A stretch of DNA of 64,000 nt from Oscillospiraceae bacterium (GTDB lineage Bacteria > Bacillota > Clostridia > Oscillospirales > Acutalibacteraceae). Made by a program: the position numbers and the translations under genes. Each line of letters opens with the position of its first letter. The stretch's first letter is position 1. The notes under the pieces are model-generated. The model was not told the origin of the DNA and ran no database searches. It saw only the letters and a list, made by a program, of their open reading frames with translations. Positions 43,858-53,164 of the stretch are shown here, piece by piece. The stretch lies in NCBI GenBank assembly GCA_015066465.1, contig SVOI01000005.1, positions 1-64,000 of the forward strand, in the 5' to 3' direction.

Positions 43858-44952
43858 TTAAGCTTTAATTGTCATATCAAAGAATTCATCAAATTCATAA
43901 GCCATTTTAGTCTGCATAACGATATTATAAACCTTGCCGCCTAAGCCTTCTGCAGTAGAAACATCTTCTAAAACAGTTGTTATCTTAAAGAAATAGTCAG
44001 AATTAATGATTTCGCCTGTTGTAGAATCAATTTTAAGTGTTACTTTACCATCTTTTAAATCAACTTGCTTAAGCTTCTTTGAATCCGCTTCACTTAACTC
44101 AAGAAGGTTGAATACCTTGCCATAAGGAATATCTTTTCTCTCTGATTGTTGTGATGGTGCTGCAGGATATGGATTTTTGCTATCATATTTATAATCGCCG
44201 AGAGTAATTGTGATTATATAATATTTATCATCTGTTTTGAAAGAAACGCTCTCAATATCATCATAAGTAAGACGGCAGCTTACACTGAGACCGCTTACAG
44301 GATAACTATTTATATGCTGAACTCTGTTATCAGCCGGAACAACCTTTGATTCCTTTTGTGGATTATAAAGATTTTTTGCATCCTCAAGCATTTTATTATA
44401 TTCTTCAGGATTATCTTTATCTTTCAATAATGCTTCGTTATCTCTTATAAAATCAACGTACTCCTTATCTTTACAGTTAAGACTGTTAAGAAGAAGCGGT
44501 GCGCCTGAAACAGTGATTCTTGCAGATTTGCAAGTACCTGTTGCAGTTCTTTTAAAGCCTGGTAATGTGCTTTTTACTGTGTTGATTTCGTTAAGGAAAT
44601 AGTCGAAAACTTCTTCATCGCTTACACTTGCTTCAAGACCGCTTGCAACTCTCAATGCTTTTCTTGCATCTGCTGTTGTTACCTTGCCGTCACCAGTGTA
44701 ATCATAATTAACGTTTTCTTTTGGTGCTACGAGCTTTGCTGCAACCTTAAGGTATTCAGAAGCATCTTCAGTAGTAACCTTATTGTCACCTGTTATATCA
44801 CCTTTTGAAAGTTGTTTGTTAAAAGCCTCTGTGTATCCCCTTGTCTCTTCATGTGGGTCTTCCGTTGTTACTTCATCTGCTGCAAAAACGTTAACCGAAA
44901 GAGCTGACAATAAAATACACAAGCTTAAAATAATTCCTGCTATTTTTTTCAT
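43858..44952 (-). CDS. Secreted protein with N-terminal dockerin domain
   Basis: 364 residues. Signal peptide about 1-24 (MKKIAGIILSLCILLSALSV, ending VFAAD). A type I dockerin-like pair of calcium loops lies near residues 50-107: GDITGDNKVTTEDASEYL and YDYTGDGKVTTADARKAL, each with Asp at loop positions 1, 5 and 12. The remaining 250 residues are a soluble domain with no recognised catalytic motif (VNYDYTGDGK... then mixed alpha/beta, ending MTIKA). Dockerins bind cohesins, and cohesin-like proteins are encoded at 2819, 30559 and 34375. It is second in the operon, 16 bases after the TetR gene. Confidence 0.85.
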   Translation of the reverse strand: MKKIAGIILSLCILLSALSVNVFAADEVTTEDPHEETRGYTEAFNKQLSKGDITGDNKVTTEDASEYLKVAAKLVAPKENVNYDYTGDGKVTTADARKALRVASGLEASVSDEEVFDYFLNEINTVKSTLPGFKRTATGTCKSARITVSGAPLLLNSLNCKDKEYVDFIRDNEALLKDKDNPEEYNKMLEDAKNLYNPQKESKVVPADNRVQHINSYPVSGLSVSCRLTYDDIESVSFKTDDKYYIITITLGDYKYDSKNPYPAAPSQQSERKDIPYGKVFNLLELSEADSKKLKQVDLKDGKVTLKIDSTTGEIINSDYFFKITTVLEDVSTAEGLGGKVYNIVMQTKMAYEFDEFFDMTIKA

Positions 44953-44968
44953 ATTATTCTTCCTTTCT

Positions 44969-45625
44969 TTATTTGAATGCTGCTTTGATAAATTTCAAAG
45001 TTTGTTTTATTAATAACTCGTCCTGATTTTCTTCGTCTTCACCTATATAGACCTTAAGACGTTCCTTGTAATAATCACAAGAAAATGAAAACTGGAGCAT
45101 TGTAAATATGTTATCGAGCAAAAATGCAAACACACGTGGGTCAATATCACTTCTTACATCGCCTGACAGTTGTGCTTTTTTTATAACGTCAGTATAAATT
45201 TTAGCAGATATTGACTCAACTCTTTCTGCTAACATTCGTGAAAATTCAACATTACTACCAGTTGTTATCGAATTATAAATTTTTATTAACTGCGGATGTT
45301 TTCTTGAAAACCTTAAAAGCTCTTTTAAAACACTTTCTGCCTTCACCATAATATCCTCATCAGAAGAAGAATGGTGGAGCAAAAGCTCCTCAAGCAATGC
45401 AAGATTTTCTTTAACAACCATTGCAAAAAGCTCTTCTTTATTTTCAAAATATTTATAAACTGAGCCTACACTTATTTCAGCTTTTTTCGCTATCTGCTGA
45501 ATAGATGTATTTTCAAAGCCATATTGAGCAAATTCCGTTGTGGCAGCGTCTAAAATACGCTTTCTTTTTTCTTCTGGAATTTTATCAAAGGCTTCTTTGT
45601 GGAACTGTAATTCTTCTGAATTCAT
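44969..45625 (-). CDS. TetR-family transcriptional regulator
   Basis: 218-residue TetR protein. The HTH is seen near residues 20-66: RKRILDAATTEFAQYGFENT, IQQIAKKAEISVGSVYKYFE. The C-terminal ligand domain is unassigned. It probably represses its own operon (dockerin, cyclophilin, sugar transporter) and perhaps the divergent FN3 gene at 45935. AGGAGTG precedes the ATG. Confidence 0.93.
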   Translation of the reverse strand: MNSEELQFHKEAFDKIPEEKRKRILDAATTEFAQYGFENTSIQQIAKKAEISVGSVYKYFENKEELFAMVVKENLALLEELLLHHSSSDEDIMVKAESVLKELLRFSRKHPQLIKIYNSITTGSNVEFSRMLAERVESISAKIYTDVIKKAQLSGDVRSDIDPRVFAFLLDNIFTMLQFSFSCDYYKERLKVYIGEDEENQDELLIKQTLKFIKAAFK

Positions 45626-45661
45626 TTTACACTCCTGATTACACTAATACGCTATTTTAGA

Positions 45662-45690
45662 ATTTTAACATTTTTTATGTAAAAAAGCAA
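45662..45690 (-). promoter_or_regulatory. Promoter of the TetR operon
   Basis: TTGCTT (45690-45685), 17 bases, TAAAAT (45667-45662) on the minus strand, about 37 bases before the TetR start. Confidence 0.6.
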
Positions 45691-45848
45691 TAATATAAAC
45701 GAATTTACAATATAGAAAATATCACCTTTTTTTTGTTAAGGGTGACTATACAAATCAGATTTTTCTAATGTGATTTTCCATAAATTTACAAGTGTTTTAC
45801 AGTATTTTTTTACAAGTTTGTTAAATCTTTTTAAATTACCAAAAAACC

Positions 45849-45877
45849 TTGAAATATATATAGTGTTGTGATATAAT
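45849..45877 (+). promoter_or_regulatory. Promoter of the FN3 protein gene
   Basis: TTGAAA (45849-45854), 17 bases, TATAAT (45872-45877). Start point near 45884, 51 bases before the ATG. Confidence 0.75.
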
Positions 45878-45934
45878 TCGTGTGTATTGTCAGAATTTAT
45901 ATAATATTATTGTATTAGTTTCAGGAGGTTAATT

Positions 45935-48900
45935 ATGATTCACTCTGTTTCAAAAAGAGTAATTCCTTTGCTTTTCGTTTTAATAATTGCTGTTACTTCA
46001 CTTGCAATAACAGCTTCAGCAGCTACTACTGAAGAAGAGCACGGTGGTTCTTATGGGTACATAATCCCTACAGATGAGAACCTTTCTGCACAGAAAAATT
46101 CTTACACCTTTTATGGTAACTCAACTACCCTTTACTTTATGATTTTCAGCACAGGTAAAGAGAACTCTTACTTCAATGTTGAAATTTATTCAACAAATGA
46201 CTATAACCCAGATAACATCGTGTCAAGCTACACACGTGACTACCCAGCTGAAAAAGGTTCCGTTCCGTTAGCACTTGACTGGCCATTTAAATCAAATCCA
46301 AGTGGCACATATTATGGAAGATGTTACACTTCTATTGCTAATGGTGAGGATCAGATTATAGACAAATCTACTATTTGTAAATTCACTATCAAAATCAATC
46401 GTCTTGGAAAAGAAACAATTTCATTAACAAGCATAAAAAATACCGAAAGCGGTATTAAAATCAAGTGGACTGGTCTCAGTACTGCAGTAAAATACAGAAT
46501 TTACAGAAAAACAGAGGGTACAAGCTTTAAAAAGCTTGTTGACGTAAAAGCTGGAACTACATCATACACTGACAAAACTGCTCAGGTAGGCGTTAAATAC
46601 TACTACACAGTTAAAGCTTTTGATGACCTTTACTCAAGCCTTTGTGAGAAGCCAGGTCTTGCAATGGTACGCCTTACTCAACCAACACTCACAGAACCAA
46701 ATTCACAGAGTAGCGTTTACCCTGTTATCAAATGGTCTAAGGTTCAAGGCTGCCAAGGCTACTATATTTACAGAAAAGGTGGTTCGCTCAACGATTCTTC
46801 TTTCAAAAAGATTGCTACAATCAAAAATCCTGATACGTTGAGTTATACAGATAAAACTGCTACAAGTCCTGACTGGGCTTACACATACACTGTTCGTGCA
46901 TACCACGGCAAATTTTACAGTAGCTACAATTCAACCGGTATAGATTACAACTGCCTTGTAGCTCCTACGTTAAAAAGCGTAAAAAGTGTGAATGGCGGAA
47001 TTAAATTCACCTGGTTAGACTCAAATAACTTTACTGAAAGATATTCAGTTTACCGCAAAGCTGAGGGTGATAAAAAATGGAAAAAAATCGCTAATGCAAC
47101 AGGCACATCTTACACAGATAAATCTGTTAAAAACGGTGTTAAATATTTTTACAGCATAAAGGCTGTTTCTAAAACAAACTCAAGCACATATAACAAGAGC
47201 GGCATAAAAACAATGTACGTCGAGTCACCAAAGCCAGAAAAAATTGAAATTTACAAGAGTGGTAATATCAAGGTTTTCTGGAATGCAGTACCTAATGCCG
47301 ATGGTTACATCGTTTACAAAAGAGTTAATGGTGGCGAATTAAAGCGTATTGCAAAAATCAAAAACCCTAAAACACTTGCATATAAAGATACAAGTGCAAA
47401 AAAATCTGGTGAAGCATACGAATATAAAATCCGTGCTTATATAGATTCTTATAAGAGTTATTATTCAACTCCTGGTCTTAAAGCTATGTTCCTTGCTGCT
47501 CCTACAGTAACTGTAAAAAATGAATATACTACAGAACATGGTAGCACAGTAAAACTCACCTGGAATGGTGTTAATGGTGCAACAGCATACTCAGTTTTAA
47601 GAAAAGATGAAGGTGGCGCTGACTGGACTGTTTTAGCTACAAATTTAACTGATAAAACATACCACGACAAAACTGCTCAGAGTGGTTCTAAGTATTATTA
47701 TGCTGTTAAAGCAGTGAACGGAAACTATGTAAGTAATTACGTTTCTTCTGAGCTTTTCACAGTTCTCGCTACACCAATTCTTACTGATACAATTAACACA
47801 GACACAGGTGTAAAAATTACTTGGGAAAACGTTGCAGGTGCTGAAAATTATACCGTATTCAGACGCACTCCTTCAGGTTCTTGGGAAAACATCGGTACAA
47901 CAGCAAACTCCGAGTTTATTGATGCATCTGAAAACGCTACTAAAACATCATATCTTTACACTGTTCGCGCAAATTTAGGCGAGCTTAAGAGTAACTATAT
48001 GATTAATGGTATAGGTAACTTCGTTAACATTGAAAGCGTTGACCTCTTGTTTGAAGAAAACAAAGAAACTAATGAAGCAAACGTTACAATTACCTGGAAA
48101 GCTACTGGTGCTGATAATTATGAAATTTATCGTTCTGAAAATGGTGCAACCGCTACTTTCTTAGCAACTGTTTCTGCTTCTCAACCTCAGAGCTACATTG
48201 ATAAAACTATTACTCAGGGTTACACCTATACTTATATAGTTAAACCAATCAAAGACAACAAGCTTTCTGTAAGCCTCTCTTCTGAAAAATTAAAGTGGGA
48301 ATTCCCACCAATCCCTGAAATAGAAATTCTTGCTACACCTTATTACGCTAATGCAGAACTTGGTGACAGAATCGAAATTATATGGGATAGTGTAAATGCA
48401 GCTGAAACATACGATATATATCGTAAAACTGCTGATACAGACTGGGTTTATTTAGCAACTGTTTCTAAAGATGATAATTTAAGCTATAGTGATACTGCTA
48501 TAGAAACAGACGTTATTTATTATTACAGTGTTAAAGGTATCTCTGCTGACCGTGACAGTTTATTTGATGACAAGGGCACCGAAGCAATGCTTAAAGGTCC
48601 TGTTGAACCAATAGAAGATATTTTCGCTCAGCTTTCAGATGACCCTACAGGAAACGGAGAAAAGGTAGTTACACTCGCTTGGGAAGCAAACGAAAAAGCT
48701 GCTCTTTACAAAGTAATGAGAAAAGCTGGTCCTGATGGCGAATGGGAATTAATGGGCGTTTTCTTAAGCTGTGAATTATTAGTATTCACAGACTACTCTG
48801 TTGAGCAAGGTGTTGAGTACACATACACAGTACACACCTACGCTCCTGACAGACCAAGTGTTGATAATATGGTAGGTAAAACAATTATCTGGCCAAGCGA

Positions 48901-49135
48901 TAACCCACCTGTTGAAGATTCTACTCAAGGTGAAGAATCTACTACACCAGAAGATACAACAGGTAATGGTGAAACAACTACAACACCAGATTCAACTGAA
49001 CCAGAAACAACTATTCCAGAGACAAGCGAACCTGAAACAACAGAACCAGAGACTACTGTTCCAGATTCAACTGAACCATCAACAAAATTAGAAGAAACAA
49101 CTAATGGCAGTGGTTTGGATATTCCGGATGCATAA
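45935..49135 (+). CDS. Large secreted protein with nine FN3-like repeats and a Thr/Pro/Glu tail
   Basis: 1066 residues. Signal peptide about 1-30 (VIPLLFVLIIAVTSLAITAS, then AAT). An N-terminal unassigned domain of about 140 residues (YTFYGNSTTLYFMIFSTGKE) replaces the cohesin-like domain of the related proteins. Nine FN3-like repeats follow with the shared core W-x3-GA-x2-Y-x-VYRK and KYYYTVKA ends. A low-complexity tail of about 75 residues rich in Thr, Glu and Pro (EPETTIPETSEPETTEPE) would act as a stalk, but no LPXTG or membrane helix follows, so attachment is unclear. The strong promoter and GGAGG ribosome binding site suggest high expression. Confidence 0.87.
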   Translation: MIHSVSKRVIPLLFVLIIAVTSLAITASAATTEEEHGGSYGYIIPTDENLSAQKNSYTFYGNSTTLYFMIFSTGKENSYFNVEIYSTNDYNPDNIVSSYTRDYPAEKGSVPLALDWPFKSNPSGTYYGRCYTSIANGEDQIIDKSTICKFTIKINRLGKETISLTSIKNTESGIKIKWTGLSTAVKYRIYRKTEGTSFKKLVDVKAGTTSYTDKTAQVGVKYYYTVKAFDDLYSSLCEKPGLAMVRLTQPTLTEPNSQSSVYPVIKWSKVQGCQGYYIYRKGGSLNDSSFKKIATIKNPDTLSYTDKTATSPDWAYTYTVRAYHGKFYSSYNSTGIDYNCLVAPTLKSVKSVNGGIKFTWLDSNNFTERYSVYRKAEGDKKWKKIANATGTSYTDKSVKNGVKYFYSIKAVSKTNSSTYNKSGIKTMYVESPKPEKIEIYKSGNIKVFWNAVPNADGYIVYKRVNGGELKRIAKIKNPKTLAYKDTSAKKSGEAYEYKIRAYIDSYKSYYSTPGLKAMFLAAPTVTVKNEYTTEHGSTVKLTWNGVNGATAYSVLRKDEGGADWTVLATNLTDKTYHDKTAQSGSKYYYAVKAVNGNYVSNYVSSELFTVLATPILTDTINTDTGVKITWENVAGAENYTVFRRTPSGSWENIGTTANSEFIDASENATKTSYLYTVRANLGELKSNYMINGIGNFVNIESVDLLFEENKETNEANVTITWKATGADNYEIYRSENGATATFLATVSASQPQSYIDKTITQGYTYTYIVKPIKDNKLSVSLSSEKLKWEFPPIPEIEILATPYYANAELGDRIEIIWDSVNAAETYDIYRKTADTDWVYLATVSKDDNLSYSDTAIETDVIYYYSVKGISADRDSLFDDKGTEAMLKGPVEPIEDIFAQLSDDPTGNGEKVVTLAWEANEKAALYKVMRKAGPDGEWELMGVFLSCELLVFTDYSVEQGVEYTYTVHTYAPDRPSVDNMVGKTIIWPSDNPPVEDSTQGEESTTPEDTTGNGETTTTPDSTEPETTIPETSEPETTEPETTVPDSTEPSTKLEETTNGSGLDIPDA

Positions 49136-49141
49136 TAAAAA

Positions 49142-49177
49142 ACACTCACATTCAAACGAATGTGGGTGTATTTTTTT
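49142..49177 (+). terminator. Terminator after the FN3 gene
   Basis: A 12-bp stem ACACTCACATTC / GAATGTGGGTGT with one G-T pair and an AAAC loop, then ATTTTTTT. Confidence 0.88.
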
Positions 49178-49195
49178 AACTCTATGAATCATAGG

Positions 49196-49224
49196 TTGAT
49201 TGTTTTTTTATAATATTATAAAAT
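49196..49224 (+). promoter_or_regulatory. Promoter of the membrane XRE gene
   Basis: TTGATT (49196-49201), 17 A/T-rich bases, TAAAAT (49219-49224), 23 bases before the start codon. Confidence 0.5.
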
Positions 49225-49246
49225 ATTTTTAAAAGGGAGTGATTTT

Positions 49247-49966
49247 ATGAATGCACAAAAATGTGGCGAATTTATTGCTGAATTAAGAAAAAAGCAAAAT
49301 CTGACACAGAAGGATTTAGCAAATAAAATAAACGTTTCCGATAAAGCGATTTCACGTTGGGAGACAGGCAAAGGCTTCCCCGATGTTGACTCATTACAAG
49401 CATTAAGCAATTTTTTTAATATAACAATAAATGAATTATTAGCAGGCGAAAAAGCCGAAACAAAATCAATAGAAGAACTCGCAGAAGAAAATATAATATC
49501 TGCAATAACCGAAACAGAAAAAAATAAAAAAGCAAAAAAATCAACGATTTCACTTTCAGTAATAATAGCTTTGATTCTTTTGATACCGCTTTTAAAAGGG
49601 AGCGTTGAAAGTATTGCTGAATTATTCTGGAAATACACTCTTATAGAAGACCCCTGGTTGTTTATTTTTATGTTATTTATATCATTATGCATTTTCTTTG
49701 CAGGGTTAGCGGTTTACAAAGGTCATTACAAAATCTTACACAAATACCATTACCACAATGTAACTGACTTAAATGGATATTGTCACGAAATAGGCAAGGA
49801 GCTTATGTTTATGAGCCTTCCTTTATTAATCTCAACAATACTTGAATTATGGATTTCAATTAGCATAATTGCAATATTATCTAAGCTGATTTTATCTTTA
49901 GGATTTATAATTTGTTTTATATCTATTTTCAAAACACAAATAAAATACAATGGCGGTTTATTTTAA
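49247..49966 (+). CDS. XRE-family regulator with C-terminal membrane segments
   Basis: 239 residues. HTH_3 domain at about 6-62 (FIAELRKKQNLTQKDLANKI, NVSDKAISRWETGKGFPDVD), a charged linker with a Lys-rich stretch near 95-105, then four hydrophobic segments (about 108-125, 142-160, 187-206, 212-228). It is a DNA-binding protein tethered to the membrane, a type found in Firmicutes next to genes they control. GGGAGTG precedes the ATG. Single gene between two terminators. Confidence 0.88.
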   Translation: MNAQKCGEFIAELRKKQNLTQKDLANKINVSDKAISRWETGKGFPDVDSLQALSNFFNITINELLAGEKAETKSIEELAEENIISAITETEKNKKAKKSTISLSVIIALILLIPLLKGSVESIAELFWKYTLIEDPWLFIFMLFISLCIFFAGLAVYKGHYKILHKYHYHNVTDLNGYCHEIGKELMFMSLPLLISTILELWISISIIAILSKLILSLGFIICFISIFKTQIKYNGGLF

Positions 49967-49972
49967 AACAAC

Positions 49973-50016
49973 AATCCCCTTGATATTTCCAACAAATATC
50001 AAGGGGATTAGAAATT
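49973..50016. terminator. Bidirectional terminator between XRE and MFS genes
   Basis: A 16-bp perfect stem AATCCCCTTGATATTT with its complement (49994-50009) and a CCAAC loop, shared by the + gene ending at 49966 and the minus gene ending at 50024. Confidence 0.85.
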
Positions 50017-50023
50017 TTAATTA

Positions 50024-51910
50024 TTAATCATTTTCTTCTTGTGCTTGTTTAACAAGTTCATCCGGAACTGCTTCACCGTGTTTTACGAAGAGAAGCATTA
50101 TAATTGCTATAGCAAATGCAACCGGGCTATAGTAGAAGAGTGATATATAACTTCCCGAGAACATTCTTACAAAACCATAAAGGATTGGTGAAGCAATCTG
50201 TGCTGAGAATGTTGCTGTGTAGTAGTAACCAGTGAAGGTACCAACCTTTTCAACACCACCAATATCAAGAACAAGTGGAAGCGTGTTAACAGTAACAAAC
50301 ATATTTGCAGCACCTGCAAGAATAAGAACAGGGAAAATAAGAACACGAAGTATCTTTGTAACATCATCAACTGTTCTTTGAATATCAGAAACAGCACTTG
50401 CAAATGTAGCTTCAGCATCAGACTCAAATACATTATCTGCTACCTTAACAATGATATCATAAATATCTTTGCCTGCATTTGCTTCAAGGTAAGTTTCAAA
50501 CTCAGCGTAATACTTATCAGCTTCAGTTGTTTTTCCTGCAGCCTTTGCCTCTACATATTCAGCATAGCCTACCATAGAAAGCTCTGAATTTTTATCATAT
50601 TCTATGCCTTGCTCTTTTGCTTCAGTTTTTCTTTCTGCATTATAAGCATTAATCTGATCATCTATTGCAATATAAGCATTATTAACCTGAACATAGTCAT
50701 TGATAGTAACATTTTTGCTACCAAGCATTCCTATGAATACACCGAAGAAAAGTATAAATGCAACAAGGAAAACTGCAAGACCTGCAAGGATTGTTTTCTT
50801 TCTGCCGAATTTCTTACCAGCCTTACCTGCAGGAAGAGCACCAATAGCAGCTGCAACAGCAAAAAGGAGCATTATAGCAGTTGCTTCAGAGGTAATCATA
50901 TGAAGAATTTCTTGTGCGAAAAGTGAGAAGAAGGTTGTAATAGCATTTGCTGCACAGAAGAGGAAGAAAAGACAACCGAGCATAAAGATAAGGCTCTTTC
51001 TTTCACCCTTTGTAAGCTTAGTAGCCTTAAGAGCAGCTTTTTGTGCTTTTATAGCTTCTTTTTGTGCTTTCTTTCTTGCTTTTTCATCAGCGTACTGATT
51101 AGCCTCACCCTTAAGCTTAATGCTTGTATCCTGCTCCTTAACAAAGAAGAGAAGAACGAGCATACCTAAAATCATTATTACTGAACCAATAATGAAAACG
51201 TAAGGGAATGAAATTGTCTCATTAGCTTTTACTTCAGCTGTTGTTAAACCTGTAAATGCCGCACAAAGTGCAATAGCAATTGTACCAGCAATCATACCAA
51301 CAGCTGAGCCTAAACCACCCATAAGGTTAATAACTGCATTACCCTCTGAACGAAGCTCTGGTGGTGTTAAGTCAGGCATGAGAGCAACAACAGGTGCACG
51401 CCACAACGACATTGAGAACACGAACAATATAACCACAAGCATTGTAAGTGGGAGTGCTAAATCGCCCTTAACATTAAGTGCAACAAACGGAATAAGTGCA
51501 AACAATACTGCTGAAATAGGTGCGCAAGAAACAATAAATGGACGACGCTTACCTAATTTTGAGTGACAGTTATCTGAAAGCTTACCGAATGTAGGCTGGA
51601 AAATAACACCGAAGATGTTATCGAACGTCATAATAATACCAATGAAAAGTGGTACTAATGTAAAGCCACCACCAAGAGCAACTGTACTCTCACCTTGTGC
51701 TGCAGCAAAGTCGCCAATCCATGGAATAGCATTTGCAATAGCATTACTCCAATCAGAAATCATTGAGCTTTCTGAAAGAATTTTATTAAGAATTTTTGTG
51801 ATATATGGGTCATAAATAGCCCATGCAATTGATGTAGCAAGGAAGCCGAAGCCTGTTAAAATCGTCTTTTTATAGTCGAGTTTTAAACCGCTTTTTGTTT
51901 TATCAGCCAT
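50024..51910 (-). CDS. MFS/GPH-like transporter with a large internal insertion
   Basis: About 628 residues, with 12 or so hydrophobic segments of the MFS_2 type; FDNIFGVIFQPTFGKLSDNC near residue 90 and GKRRPFIVSCAP are the family loops. A charged cytoplasmic-type loop near 265-300 (KKAQKEAIKAQKAALKATKL) and a long polar insert near 400-510 separate helices; inserts of this size are not usual in this family. Substrate is unknown, probably sugar. I use ATG 51910 (MADKTKSG) because GGAGGTAG lies 7 bases upstream; the upstream ATG at 51925 sits just before that site. Confidence 0.82.
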   Translation of the reverse strand: MADKTKSGLKLDYKKTILTGFGFLATSIAWAIYDPYITKILNKILSESSMISDWSNAIANAIPWIGDFAAAQGESTVALGGGFTLVPLFIGIIMTFDNIFGVIFQPTFGKLSDNCHSKLGKRRPFIVSCAPISAVLFALIPFVALNVKGDLALPLTMLVVILFVFSMSLWRAPVVALMPDLTPPELRSEGNAVINLMGGLGSAVGMIAGTIAIALCAAFTGLTTAEVKANETISFPYVFIIGSVIMILGMLVLLFFVKEQDTSIKLKGEANQYADEKARKKAQKEAIKAQKAALKATKLTKGERKSLIFMLGCLFFLFCAANAITTFFSLFAQEILHMITSEATAIMLLFAVAAAIGALPAGKAGKKFGRKKTILAGLAVFLVAFILFFGVFIGMLGSKNVTINDYVQVNNAYIAIDDQINAYNAERKTEAKEQGIEYDKNSELSMVGYAEYVEAKAAGKTTEADKYYAEFETYLEANAGKDIYDIIVKVADNVFESDAEATFASAVSDIQRTVDDVTKILRVLIFPVLILAGAANMFVTVNTLPLVLDIGGVEKVGTFTGYYYTATFSAQIASPILYGFVRMFSGSYISLFYYSPVAFAIAIIMLLFVKHGEAVPDELVKQAQEEND

Positions 51911-51943
51911 TAGAGCTACCTCCATTCATAAATTAATATTGTA

Positions 51944-51972
51944 ATTATATCATAACTTAATATATTTTCCAA
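51944..51972 (-). promoter_or_regulatory. Promoter of the MFS gene
   Basis: TTGGAA (51972-51967), 17 bases, TATAAT (51949-51944) on the minus strand, about 34 bases before the start. Confidence 0.7.
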
Positions 51973-52053
51973 TTGTAAATACGCCGAAAATTCAATTTTG
52001 GAACTTTACCCAAATAAAGTCTTTTTTATTTGTGCAAATAAACTTATTTTCAA

Positions 52054-53160
52054 TTACTTTACTTGCTTACTTCTGTAAGCCTCAGCTTCCCAATTAACAA
52101 TAAAATCTGTGAGTTCATCTGTCATTGGTTTGCCACCGCCAAAGCTTTCAGCGTAACAAGCAATTTTAAGCGCATCATTAAAGAGCATTGAAGCATTGTC
52201 ACTACCCTTTTCGCTTTTATCAACAGCATAAGCACCACAATCTTTGACCAATATAATCTTTGGCAAAAAGCCATTTTTCTCTTTATATTCCTTTACCTTT
52301 TCAGGAATCAAATTTTCATCTTCAACATAAAGTGGATAAGGCTTACAATAAACTATCTGATCAGGGTTAAAAGGCTTATAAATCTTTTTAATTGTTTCTT
52401 CACTTTCTGTTATCTTTAAGGATTCAACTGACGGGTCATAGCTTATAACAAAGTCGTCAGAAAATGTTTCGTTAAGCACGTTAAATGTACTCATGCTCTT
52501 ATCCCCATCAAATTCACCAGATGACAAATCAGGCTCTCTTACAATCTGACTTCTTATTTTACTTGTTACAAAACCTAACTTTTCGCCTAATTCTTCTACT
52601 GTATTACCAGCAACAAACACGCCGTGATTTTCGAGCAATATAATATCAGCTGGTCTGCCTTGTTTTTCTTTATATTCTTCCATTAAATCAAAGCAGATTT
52701 TAGAAAGAATGTAACCTGGCTTACAAACATCAACCCAGATAATCTTATCACCAAATAATTCATAAGCCTTAGTTTTACCATTCTGTGAGCAAGCAAGACC
52801 ATTAACTAAAGCTGGGTGTAAGTGTAAAACAAAAGTATATTCAAAAAGACTATGAAGAGTAGTTTCAACGCTTGGGCGTTTACTTTCTTCGCCTTTTTCT
52901 CTTGCAGCTGATAAATCCTCTAAAAATAACGCTTCTCTTTCTTTATCGTTATCAGGGTAAGTTTTAGAAAAAATCTCTTTGAGTTTCGCTCTATTCATTT
53001 TAACAAAGCCCTCTTTTGTAATAGTTGAGAGACTTGTTCCTGAACCCTTGATATACATAACATCGCCATCTTTAGCAGAAGTGTTACCACCACCTGCTAA
53101 AACGAGTTCTTCGTTGCTACCATAAAAATTTGAAAACTGAACTAATTTTTCGAGTATCAT
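52054..53160 (-). CDS. Class II aldolase/adducin-family protein
   Basis: 368 residues. The class II aldolase core includes VLAGGGNTSAKDGDVMYIKG near residue 18 and the zinc-binding FVLHLHPALVNGLACS near 110, with a further His in ENHGVFVAG near 170. This is the layout of rhamnulose- or fuculose-phosphate aldolase relatives, here with a C-terminal extension of about 130 residues seen in larger two-part members. The phosphosugar substrate is not evident. It is 4 bases after the radical SAM gene and last in a three-gene row. Confidence 0.85.
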   Translation of the reverse strand: MILEKLVQFSNFYGSNEELVLAGGGNTSAKDGDVMYIKGSGTSLSTITKEGFVKMNRAKLKEIFSKTYPDNDKEREALFLEDLSAAREKGEESKRPSVETTLHSLFEYTFVLHLHPALVNGLACSQNGKTKAYELFGDKIIWVDVCKPGYILSKICFDLMEEYKEKQGRPADIILLENHGVFVAGNTVEELGEKLGFVTSKIRSQIVREPDLSSGEFDGDKSMSTFNVLNETFSDDFVISYDPSVESLKITESEETIKKIYKPFNPDQIVYCKPYPLYVEDENLIPEKVKEYKEKNGFLPKIILVKDCGAYAVDKSEKGSDNASMLFNDALKIACYAESFGGGKPMTDELTDFIVNWEAEAYRSKQVK

Positions 53161-53164
53161 AAAA

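Larger units (their letters stand above)
45626..45934. other. 309-base divergent regulatory gap
   Basis: A/T-rich gap between TetR and the FN3 gene. It carries the two divergent promoters and the FN3 ribosome binding site CAGGAGG. I see no open frame, riboswitch or clear TetR palindrome in it. Confidence 0.6.

Noticed and set aside
48925-49155. Val/Ser/Gly-rich minus-strand frame at the end of the FN3 gene
   Set aside because: Reverse complement of the Thr/Pro/Glu repeat tail; low complexity.
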